A stretch of DNA of 64,000 nt, taken from positions 1 through 64,000 of the forward strand of contig WBMZ01003077.1 of assembly GCA_013400975.1 (NCBI GenBank), written 5' to 3'. The stretch is from Atrichornis clamosus (taxonomy: Eukaryota; Chordata; Aves; Passeriformes; Menuridae). Both the position numbers and the translations under genes were made by a program. Of this stretch, positions 36,462 through 46,500 are shown piece by piece (position 1 is the first letter of the stretch; every line of letters starts with the position of its first letter). The notes under the pieces were generated by a model. The model was given only the letters and a program-made list of their open reading frames with translations. It made no database searches and was not told where the DNA came from.

Positions 36462-37079
36462 AAGCCTTTCAAGGCTTCTATCAAATCTTAGTGTTCCGCG
36501 GCACAAAACAGCAGTAAGAGTTCCATGACCTGCGAGCTGAAACCAACAGCGTTAGTTCTAAGGGTGTGGGGATAGGACAGAGGCTGAGCAATGGATACCA
36601 CAGTCCTGAAAGTGCATCTCTTCTGAAACAGTAAAATCCCGTCACTTCAGAGATGTGTCAGCCTCACAACCAGATCGCCACTGCCGAAGATCCCCACACC
36701 ACTGTTGGCAGGATGTTTGCTCAGCAAGCTCTAGCTACAAGAACATCTCCCTTCTTTAACTCAATGGCAGACACGGCCACCCCCTGCAAAATGACATTTC
36801 CTTCTTCGCTTGGAGTCCACCTACACGCAAGCAGAACAACCCCCGGTGCTGCAGACACACCAGAGGTCTGGGCTGGTATCACGGCATCACTGTCTGCAAG
36901 CCACTGTTAAACTGGACAGACAAGGTTTACAAAGGCATTACCTAAAGCAGAGGCAAGTACTGCACTCACCGCATCTCTGTGGCTGGCACAGAGTGCCCAC
37001 CAATACATGGAGAGGTTGGGATTGCATTGGTTGTTTTGATAAAGATAAAAATCGCCATAAAAAAACCTTTCCACAAACA

Positions 37080-37450
37080 GATACAGCCAGTGAATTCGAC
37101 TCGATTCCTGCACAGAGCGCTAACGTGAAATCCAAGGGGAAGCTCATCGCGGTCGAACCGGCACGGCCCAGCTGCGCCCACGCTCCGGTCCCACTCCTCT
37201 TCCCCTCGTTAGCAGCAGTGTGGCAAAGGGCTCGTCACCCGTGTGCTGCCGCCTGGGAGAACCGGTCTGTCGGGAAGCGGGAAGGCTCCGCAGCGGAGCG
37301 GGGTTGAGGAACCAGCGGACAGGCAAACCTGCCCCTGGCACGAGGCGAGCGCAAGGAAGAGAAGCGGCTGATGAGGCGTCGGGCGCACGAGCGAGAGCCG
37401 CGGGCACCAAAAGGAGTCGCGCGAGCGCGCCGTGGAAGGAGCTGCAAGTT
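37080..37450 (+). other. CpG-dense block in FRMD4A 3' region
   Basis: Many CpG dinucleotides (tcgcggtcgaaccgg, gtcgggcgcacgagcgag, gcgcgagcgcgccgtgg) within otherwise CpG-poor 3' sequence. The plus-strand frame stays open to about 37,307 (DTASEFDSIPAQSANVKSKG), but I do not recognise it. It could be GC-rich UTR, a further exon, or a small CpG island. Confidence 0.4.
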
Positions 37451-37760
37451 TACACATACTTCTGAGCAATGCTTTACACACGTCAAGCCATGGAACTTTC
37501 AAAGGCCTCAAAGACACTTTTGTAACGAACAAGTGCACAATCTGGGTGGATGTCGAGGCTGGCACGTCTGGTCTTCACTGCGGTGCTATGCTGTTTTTAT
37601 TGCCACTCGATGGGGGCAGGCGCCCGGCCTTCCCCCGTTGGTGCGTGCAAACGATGATTTCCTATGGGAAAGGCATTAAAAGAAACGGCTGGAGGGGGTT
37701 ACTTTGTGAAAAGCAGAAGCTGAAGTTAGCTTTAGTTTAAGGAAAAAGGAAAAAAAAAAG

Positions 37761-37786
37761 CGTGAGTGTGTGTGTGCGTGTGTGTT
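37761..37786 (+). repeat. (TG)n microsatellite
   Basis: A gtgtgtgtgcgtgtgtgt run following an A-rich tract, in the FRMD4A 3' region. Confidence 0.85.
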
Positions 37787-38145
37787 CCAAGAATAACAAC
37801 AGCGTCTACCAGACAAAGTAGAGTGAAACGTTTCAAATTAAACACGGCGACTTGGGGGGCTGCCACACCTTTTGGTATTAAGATTGCTGGAAAACTGCAT
37901 TCCAGGCTTTAAAAGAGAATGGGTTCTGCGTAATGAGGCTTTGAAAAATGACGGGGTTTCTAAACATTAATGCAAGTGGCCCATGCCAATTCCTTTCTGC
38001 AGCTCACAGCAGAAATGTTGGCTTTGGTTCCCTGCACTGCTGCCTCGCATCGCTGGTCAGGCGGGGAGGTGGCCTTGCAGAGATGAGACAGCGAGGGGCA
38101 GAAAGGCTGTTACTTGTCCAGGGAAATCTGTGGCAGAGCCAGGAT

Positions 38146-38252
38146 TGGCTGGGGCTCTGAGCAACCTCAGTGGAAGGTGTCCCTGCCCTTGGCAGGGGGT
38201 TGGAACTGGATGATGTCACTTCCAACCCCAAACCCTTCTATGATTCTATGAT
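38146..38252 (+). mobile_element. CR1 LINE 3' fragment in FRMD4A 3' UTR
   Basis: Contains gtggaaggtgtccctgccc, ggcagggggttggaactgga, cacttccaaccccaaaccc and the terminal attctatgatgaag-type end. This is the diagnostic 3' tail of avian CR1 retroposons, in sense orientation to FRMD4A. It is a 5'-truncated copy of about 107 bp without ORF. Confidence 0.92.
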
Positions 38253-38303
38253 GAAGAAACTCTTTCATGTTTACACATGAAGCATAAATGAATTAGCCCT
38301 CTG

Positions 38304-38319
38304 AAAAAAAAAAAAAAAA
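38304..38319 (+). repeat. Poly(A) run
   Basis: Sixteen consecutive A about 50 bp after the CR1 end, within the FRMD4A 3' UTR. It is an internal-priming hazard for cDNA data. Confidence 0.9.
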
Positions 38320-39103
38320 GGCAACAAAAACACTGGCAAGGGGTTTTCAAAGGTGGCCACACAAACCTTGTGCTTCTGGGCCTCCCTGAATTATCACCCT
38401 GGGATTACAATACACTGTGACAATAACTGAAGCCTTATTTTCAATTCCAGAAGAACAGCCAGCAGTGAGATTGTACCTTTATCTGGACATGCAAAAAGCT
38501 GTTTTCACCATCTCTTTGTGCTTTGGGGTCTTTAACATAGGAATTATTTCAAGCTCCTAATTGGATTTTTAGCTGGATAAGAGATAGTACTGATTAATGA
38601 CATTTACTGATAAGATTTGGTAGCTAAAGTGAAAGGATTAAATAAGGACTAAATTAAGATACAGCAAGTAATTTAGCCCAAGGATTTTTAGGGGCTCTGA
38701 GCAACTGTCTGTTTTCTTTTTAATTTCCCTGGTAAGTGGTTTGGGTTTGGTTTTTATTTTCTGTGTACCTTCTCTTAATTAAAAAGAATTCAACAACAGC
38801 GGCACTATGAGGCCTCTGGGCACTACAGGAAGAAACATTAATTCCTCCAAGACCAGCTCTGCAGTTTTGCAGCAAAGGTTAAAAGGTGGCAGCCCTGAAA
38901 TTAGGGGGGGAAAACAAAAATGTTTAGCCTGAATTGCAAAAAGGCTGGAGTGGAGAAAAAGCTTTCTAGAAACGGATTGAGTTTTGCTTTGTGTTCTGCT
39001 TTTCTGGTTTGCAATCAAGGCACATGTGAGCAGCCAGTCTGGTAGTAAAGACAGATTAAGTAAAACAGGTTTTACTGTTTAGCTCAATTCAATTAAACAC
39101 AAA

Positions 39104-39111
39104 TGTACATA
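39104..39111 (+). promoter_or_regulatory. FRMD4A: Pumilio response element in FRMD4A 3' UTR
   Basis: UGUACAUA matches the PUM consensus UGUANAUA exactly. It sits two bases upstream of a hairpin. Motif match only. Confidence 0.45.
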
Positions 39112-39113
39112 AA

Positions 39114-39137
39114 ATGTTAATCATATGAGATTAACAT
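39114..39137 (+). other. FRMD4A: Perfect 9-bp stem hairpin in FRMD4A 3' UTR
   Basis: ATGTTAATC (39,114-39,122) and GATTAACAT (39,129-39,137) pair fully around a 6-nt loop. A second palindrome, ATGTAAA GT TTTACAT, lies at 39,490-39,505. Confidence 0.7.
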
Positions 39138-39560
39138 ATTTAAGTATAACACGGAGGGGTATATACATAGCTATTATAGACAAGCACTTGACTACCAACT
39201 TAACCCCTCCTTTCCTTTTTTATTTTTGAAGGCTCCATCTGCCATAAAGCCACAACCACGTTTGGTCTCCGTGTCTGACACTCCCTCTGTGTGGGCAGGA
39301 GCCGGGGGACGGTCCTTGCACGGGGCCGTGCTGGGAGGCAGGGTTTATTTTTAAATGATATTATATGCAGTCGAGTGTTGAAAATGTTGAAACAGTCCAA
39401 TTTGTTTTCACTGTATTAGTTTTAGTTTCAGGCATAGCCAATCCCCATTCAGGTGCTATCAGATGACCAGTTACTGCTTAGTTAACTAGATGTAAAGTTT
39501 TACATATATATTAATGTCAATAGTTTTATTACAAGTTGTGTAAAATGGACTCTCTAGTTT

Positions 39561-39589
39561 AAAAAAAAGAAAAAAAAAAGAAAAAAAAA
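39561..39589 (+). repeat. A-rich tract (A8-9 G)n
   Basis: Three runs of 8-9 A separated by single G, near the end of the FRMD4A 3' UTR. Confidence 0.9.
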
Positions 39590-39792
39590 TTAGGTCTCTC
39601 CTGAAACTGACTTTAGAGCATGGAAAATGATTTTATTGGATTCTGTTCAACTGTAATCAAGGAAAAAAAATATGTATGTTGTAGAAAAAGTTGCAGAATT
39701 AAAAAAGATCTGCTTTTAATTTATTCTTTTTGTATTAAGAATTTGTATAGTTACCTTTACATTTTGCAAAACGGTGTTGTCAACACTTCCTT

Positions 39793-39798
39793 ATTAAA
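39793..39798 (+). terminator. FRMD4A: FRMD4A distal poly(A) signal ATTAAA
   Basis: Plus-strand ATTAAA followed about 20-40 nt later by a GU-rich stretch (gtggtctcttc). It is the last plausible plus-strand poly(A) signal before the character of the sequence changes. Cleavage is expected near 39,815. Confidence 0.6.
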
Positions 39799-39815
39799 GC
39801 ATTTTCAAATTGAAA

Positions 39816-42800
39816 TCTTGCCGTGGTCTCTTCAGGAGGACACAGAGCCCAGGCTGTGAGGTGCTGGGTCCAGATGTGTGCACAGCTGGCCAGGGTGTCC
39901 ATGAGGGACCGGGTGCTCCTTGGCTGCCAGGGGGCCTGACTGCAGGGAACACTGGGCATTCCCCCAAAAAAGCCCATCCTTTAGAGATCCCTTGGGATTC
40001 AGCACCCAGCAGATCCATGCCCTCTCCATAGCATATTCTTTGAAGCTCTGGTCCCAGAGGCTCAGGAGAAGAAAGAGTGTGACTGACTTCCCACCACTGT
40101 GGAAAACAAAGTCACAGAAGTCGTACTTGCTTCCAACACGTGGAACTTGAAGTAACTGAAATTAACACTCACTCACGGGAGCTGGATGCCAAGTCGCTGC
40201 CGTTGGCAGCAATGCCAGTGGCTGTGGGACAGGCTTGAGCACCAGCACGCTCCCTGGTGCTCCGAGGAACCGCCTGCTTGGTGAGTTCCTGAGGGAACCC
40301 ACCCCAACAGAGGCTGCTCTAGCTCAGTGGGGCAGCAGTGACTCCTGCAGAGGGTTAGGGACATCACTAAACATCCTTGTTGTCCCTTCTGTGGGCAGCA
40401 GTGACCCCTTTGGCCACCCAGCACTCCTCCAAAACCACAGGCAGCTTCTGACAGCCACACACTCTCACATGAGGCCTCCCACACTTCCCAGCACAATTGC
40501 TTCCTGCTCCTTCCATTTATTCCCACTGTCCAGGGAGCCTCTTCCCACCCCAGCACCTCCTGTATCATTCACCCAATCCCCCCACACCCCACAGGGAGCA
40601 CCCGGCACTGCTGAGCCGGGAACCATCGCGTGCAGTGAATCCCCAGCAGGGTTTGGGATGGCACCCCACAGCCACCGTGAAGGCACTCTCTTCCCCCTGA
40701 GAGGCAAAGTCACCTAAATCCCACTCAGGTTTATTCTTTGGGCAAGACTGGATCTGTGGTGGTGATTCTGTGGTGGTGATTCTGTGGCAGCCAGCAGGAG
40801 AGGAACCCAGTTCCTCCATAAAAATAAACTGATCCCTCCTACATCTACCCTAAGAGCCTTTCCAGCAGTACAAATAGCAAAGAGGGAATTGAAAGCATTT
40901 AACCACCATCAGGCACGATAATATCAATATCAGACAGGTACCACGTGGGTTGAGAGTTCACCTTGCACAGCCCCTTCAGCTGCTGGGCTCAGGAAGGGGT
41001 CAGGGACTGCAACAAATGACCAGGCCACTGAAGTCCCAAAACCACTCCAGACACCACTACGGCAAACCTATGACTTCATCCTAAGGCTACAGGTCTTAGG
41101 ATTCAGCTGAGTTATTTCCGCCTAATGCAAGAATTATCAGAAATAAACATCTGGAAAAGCCCAGAGGGAAAAGTCTAAATTACTAAACTGAAACATACCC
41201 TCCCAACAAAAAAAAACCCCAAACTGTCAAGCAGTGTGACAGCTGCACCACACCCACTCCTCCCTAAACTAGACTCGGGTTTGGGATTTTTCTGGCTAAG
41301 AGGCATCATTAACTATTTGATCACGGTCTGGTAGCTGCAATTTGGGGCCATCCAGCTGCAGAGAGCCTCCAAGCGATGATGAGAAGCAGCTGCCGTAACA
41401 GTGTCCCCCCGGCCCGCGATCCCCTGAGGACCAGAGCTGGCTCTCACGTGCTGGACAGCTGGAAACTCTTACACAGACTTGCCGTGAGAAAATACTCCTC
41501 AGCCCCACGGCTCCCCATGCAGCGCCATTCCTGGAATTGCAAGGGGATAAAGTTCTTCCGTCGTGGGATTCATTCAAGCAAGGCGGCTGTATTTCAGGGA
41601 CTGTCAGCAAGGAGGCACATTGCTTAAATTACATTCTTTAAAGCCTGATCACACTAAGACATTCCAACCCCAAACTCACATCCCTACAGGAGGCGCATCC
41701 CCACTCAAACCGGCACTCAGGGCACCATTAAATTTCTCCTCAATAATTAGCTCTAAAGCAGGAAGGCATAATCCATCTAGCACTCTTACAGATGCCCTAA
41801 GGAATCTGCTTCCTGCCTCCCACTAAAGCAGACGATACAACACTCCTTAAACCATCCCCTGGCTACTCACTTGCTGCAGTTTCCAGGGAAATTACAGCTC
41901 TTCTGAACAAGGGACAATATTGTCCCTCAATTATTCACAGAGTTCAAAACTAAGGTCAAGATGAAGATTTAGAAACAGCTCAGGAAATCGTCTGGGTGGG
42001 GAGAGGGATAAAGTTGCGGTGTTGCAAATGTTTCCTGTTGTAATAACACTCCAAAGAGTATCTGTACAGAGCACTGCAAAGCCAACCACCAGAAACCACT
42101 GTTAATGAAACTCTTCCATGCTCTTGACATCTGCCCAGCTTCTCCCCCCAAATCCCCTTCTACTCCCAAAGGCCCCTCCCCAAGAGCGGCTGAGGTCTCA
42201 TCAGCCTCATTTCATTACTTCCGAACTGTCTAAGCTCTTGACATCTTCTCTGAGGTCAGACACTCCAGACTGGAAATCTCCTGTGTCCAAAGAGCCACTT
42301 CAGCATCTGAGAGTCTCCAGAAGAACCTGAAGTTCCTCAGGATACTCCTGCAAACTCGCTGCCAGCACACATCCCCCAGCATCGCCTCACTGTGCCAGGG
42401 GACACCGGGAACACGCACGGGAGTTCCCTGGTCACCAAGGTCACTCCCAGAGAACAGGCAGCAGTTCCTGCTCCACGCTGCCAGTCGAGGTGAGGACCCA
42501 GACAAACCCATGCACAGGAAGTGGTTCTGCTTTAAACAAACCAAGTTTCAGCATTTCACCGTTTATGCAGAATTAGACATCCTTGCTCCCATGAGTTTCC
42601 TCACCATTCCCAGTCAAGATGCACAATGGCAAAGATTTGTGGCTGCTAGAAATACTGTTCATGGTCATGGGAGGTCCTAATTATTTTCTCGGCAATGCCC
42701 AGCAGACTGAAAATTTTCTCCAGATGTATAAAAATGGAATTTGAAAACCTCAAGAGCCATCAGATTACTTCCCCCAAGCCCAGAAGGTTTATATTAAAAA

Positions 42801-42874
42801 TGTCATTACCAAAAAGAAAAAAAAAAGCCAAATCAGATACATTCAAGATCAAAAACTCTTTGCACTGAGGCTGA
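39816..42874. other. Convergent intergenic region FRMD4A/PRPF18
   Basis: About 3 kb between the two predicted poly(A) sites. It contains a 14-bp tandem duplication at 40,753-40,787. No exon, RNA gene or complete mobile element is apparent. Several open frames here have no conserved look. Confidence 0.6.
40753..40787 (+). repeat. 14-bp tandem duplication, 2.5 copies
   Basis: tctgtggtggtgat repeated twice exactly, followed by tctgtgg. Confidence 0.93.
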
Positions 42875-43420
42875 GAAATATATAAACCTTTTTTTTATTC
42901 CTGATAAATACCACATGAAAGATTAGCCAATAAAGTCTTTATATTTACAGAAATAACCAGGATTCAGATTCAACTGCTTCCCTCTAATCATCTCCCCACA
43001 TCAGTCTCCAATGCAAAAGCAGCCAAAAAAAGCTCCACATATGCTCCTTGCAGGGCTGAGACTCACCTAAAGCTCTAAAATATGGGAAACAGTTCAGTCT
43101 GCACAGTTCCCTGAATAACAAACTGAAATAAAAGCAGTGGTCATGTGCATTGTCCCATGGTCACTGTCCTGGTCTTAACATCCTCAAAACTCACCCGCTC
43201 TGTTGTATATTGGATGTGTTCAGCAAAAAGAACAGATTTAAAAATAAACCTAAATAAATGGGGCTTGTAAAAAGGAAGCTGTAGAAAACCTCCTGCTCTC
43301 TGCTTTTTCGCAAAGCCCACCCCAAGTTCCTGTTGCTGCTGAAGCACAAACTCTGCCTCTTCCATCCTCTCTGGGCCTTGGAAACCAAAATGTGAGTCAC
43401 GGCCTGGCCTCTGCAGGGCC
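42875..43420 (-). other. PRPF18: PRPF18 3' UTR
   Basis: Non-coding sequence after the TGA, down to the first canonical minus-strand AATAAA (plus-strand tttatt at 42,894-42,899). Cleavage is expected near 42,875. Later signals (for example plus-strand tttatt near 40,730 and 40,517) could support longer forms. Confidence 0.6.
42894..42899 (-). terminator. PRPF18: PRPF18 poly(A) signal AATAAA
   Basis: The first AATAAA in the transcript orientation after the stop codon, about 520 nt downstream, in AT-rich sequence. Confidence 0.6.
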
Positions 43421-43501
43421 TCACAAAGCGTTGTACTCCACACACTTGGATGGGTCTGTTGGGAAGTGCTTCTGGCAAATGGTCATGAGCCTCTTCAGCC
43501 C
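43421..43501 (-). CDS. PRPF18: PRPF18 exon 10 (terminal coding exon)
   Basis: Acceptor AACTCCTAG|GGG. It encodes [20 protein letters not shown] and then VEYNAL, with TGA at 43,421-43,423. It matches the vertebrate C terminus exactly as I remember it. Confidence 0.97.
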   Translation of the reverse strand, partial: GLKRLMTICQKHFPTDPSKCVEYNAL

Positions 43502-46500
43502 CTAGGAGTTAACAAAACAAGGATGATTCTGTAATAAAGCCGCAGCTGTTGAACAAACTTAATAGCCTACAGTATTTTTAAGCCTAACAAGAAGAATTAA
43601 GAAGAAAAGGCTGCTATTTTGGGGTTGGAATATTTTTTTGGTTGTTTTTCTGTTCAAAGTTTCAGGTTGTCTTCAATATTAGAGGAGTTTGTGGCATAAC
43701 CAGAGGCTGCAGCTTCAGTCCCACCTCATAAGATTTACAGTGAAGGATCACAGAAATTCTCTAGTCCCTCTTTATCACCAAAGGAGCAAATGATCTCATA
43801 ATAAAAGATATCTAAAAGAAAGCTGAATATCAAAAGTAATTCTAAAGAGCAAAAAGCAATTTCTGACACCAAAACAAGCTGCACAACCAAGGAAGAACCA
43901 AACATTTCTCAGGAAGAGAACACACAGGCAAACTGAAGCAATCAAGGAGAAAGGCAGAATGTGGACTTTTTCTCTTCAGTTCTTTCAAGGCATCAATTGC
44001 CAAAAACCAACATGACAGAAACCCTGTGATTATTTTCTTTCAAGTCAGGCAGAAAAGTCTAACGAAGAGGAAAGCCAACTGCTGTGGTGGAAGTGTAATT
44101 TAGCAGTGACATTGTACTCCAAGATGGCAGAGTCATGTCCCTGTCATGGAAGACAGCTCCTCATTTAGGGAAAAATGATTCAACTGAGGATGCTTTGGCC
44201 TTTTCAACACAGGCAAGCATGGAAAGTCTGTCCCAGCAGCAGAAAAACTCCTTGTTTGGAATGTTATGACCAGGGTTGCTGTCATCAGCTTCATGTAGCT
44301 GCTGGGAGCACAGGTAATATCCCATGTTCCAGTTTGAACCAGACTCATTAAACAAGACCCAGTATTTAAAATCAACATGGAGAACATACATGCTTAAAGC
44401 CAACTTTGTCTTGGTGCTTCAGTAAGTTGAGAAATTCAGAAGCAGAGATAAGAAACTCACAGTGGGAAGATGAACACAAAGATTCCTTGACCAACAGATG
44501 CAGCCCCAAAAGCAGAGAAGGGACAAACTGGGGAATTCATACACTTCTTCCACAAGGTATGTTAAGAGACACCAAGCAACACTCCAGAGTAGAGATCTTT
44601 CTGCTCCAAGAGTGGCAAATGGACAGGGGTGGCCAATTACTGACCAGCCTGGTGTAGTGGAAGGCTCCCCTGTCAGGGGAGTTGGACTTGATGGTCTTTA
44701 AGATCTCTTTCAACCCAAACCATTCTGTGATTCTATGAACTATTCACCAAAGTTGGAGAAGCAGCATTATTGTCATGCTGATTAACAGAGACCACAACAA
44801 TATTATTTAGTTTAAAGCGACTTCATCCATTAAATACTTTCAAGCATAACTGGAGCCTGTCTCTGAAGATGCATAATCCACATGCCAATTTTCACCTTAT
44901 GAAAGAATTGGTAAAAATTAATTTGTTGTCTCTGTAACTGTCTGGAGGTCCCTCTGACTTCACAATGGTATTTTTTCAGGTTACACTATTAAAAACTAGA
45001 GTTGAAGAGAAACCAAAGGTTATACTTGTAGCCCCAATACAAAGAGACTCACAACAGAAGGGGAAGTTGCATTTTGCAAGCAATTTCCTTGCAGACATCT
45101 GCAGAAGCTGAAAAGCAGCAGGAGTCCTGCTGCTGCAGCAGGAAGACATTCGTGTAAACCTCCTCTTCCAGGAGCTCTGAGGTCCATGACGCTGCTCTGG
45201 AGGCTCCAGAATTAAGCCAGAAGGTCTTTATCTCAATGAAACTACAACTGGCAAGGGCCAAATATATTTAACAGTACAAAGAGAGAAGACTTGTTTCCTC
45301 AGACCTGTCCACCCACTATGCTGAAAGGTCAGAGTAGAAAAACAGCACTGCTGCTAATTCCACAACCAAAAGTTCATGTGAGTATGAAGATGCACAGGAG
45401 GAACTAAACCTGAAATTTTGAGTCCACATTGATGAATTCATTTATAAATGCATTTATCTAGTTGCAGAAATAGACAGGACTGACTTTGACAGCATTAAAT
45501 TCTGTGCATGATGTTTAAACCAGGAGTTAAGCTGTTAAGGACCTCAGGAGAATCAAGCCTGTCTTCACAGCTGCTTTGCTTTTCATGCAGGATCACAACA
45601 GTTCAGAAAAACCCATTAGACTGCTCCTGGCCCAGCACTGAAGAGTCTTCAGGTCCAGGATGAGCTACCTGGACGCTATGCTTGACCCCAACTAAAACTG
45701 TCCTTTTCTAGGACCCTTTTACCACATCACCTGAAATAAATATTTCTCAAAGATCCCCCAACAAAAGCAAACCTGTCAGATTTCCCAAGCTAACATTACC
45801 TGTATGTATTTCCTTTGAGTTTCATCGTTGAGCACGTGGGCCACGTGCTTGGAGAAAATCTTCTCGCGCCCCGTCCGCGCGTGGATGCCGACCATGGTGA
45901 CGCCGATGGGCCAGGGAGCGTTTCCAATGGCCATCTGCAGGTAGGCATCGTTCGCCTGCAGGAGCAAGGGCAGCCCTCTCAGCACAGCAGGAACAGCACC
46001 ACAGAGCTCAGCACCTGTGCGTTGCCAGGTGCAGCACAACACCCATTCCGGGCTCTCTCATCCCGGCGTCACCGCGCGGAATTAACCAGCTGCACGACAC
46101 ACCTTCCCCACACCATCCGCACGGAACGCTGCGGGACGCAAGGGCTTTGGACTTCCCCTTATGGAAAAAAACCTACACCACTAGATAAAGCAGTCGAGTT
46201 ACCTGGATTAAAACCAAGGTTTAGTGGGATTATTTTCAAGGCTGCCATCTCAGATTAAATAAGGTTACGTTTGTAACCACGTTTGTGACCAGAGCAGTAG
46301 CAGCAGTAAATCAATCTGGAATTTCCTGATCAAGATAGCGGATCCCATTTCTAAAGCTGTAATAAAACAACATCCCTGGGGACAAACAGGGATAACATTC
46401 CTGGAGGAAGGGAAAATTGATAGAAGAAAAGGGAGAAAGGAAGAGAAGTACAGAGTTTAAAGGAAAAAACAAATAACAACTGAGAACCAGCGAGTGATGG

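Larger units (their letters stand above)
36159..39815 (+). other. FRMD4A: FRMD4A distal 3' UTR, tentative
   Basis: AT-rich from about 37.7 kb onward, without convincing coding potential. It ends in ATTAAA at 39,793 and a GU-rich downstream stretch. It holds a CpG-dense block (about 37,080-37,450), a CR1 3' end (38,146-38,252), A-runs, a Pumilio-type element and hairpins near 39.1 kb. The upstream boundary depends on which terminal exon is used. Confidence 0.55.

Noticed and set aside
37596..37620. Possible CTCF site (ccactcgatgggggcag)
   Set aside because: Spacing and core positions do not fit the consensus, unlike the motif at 58,851.
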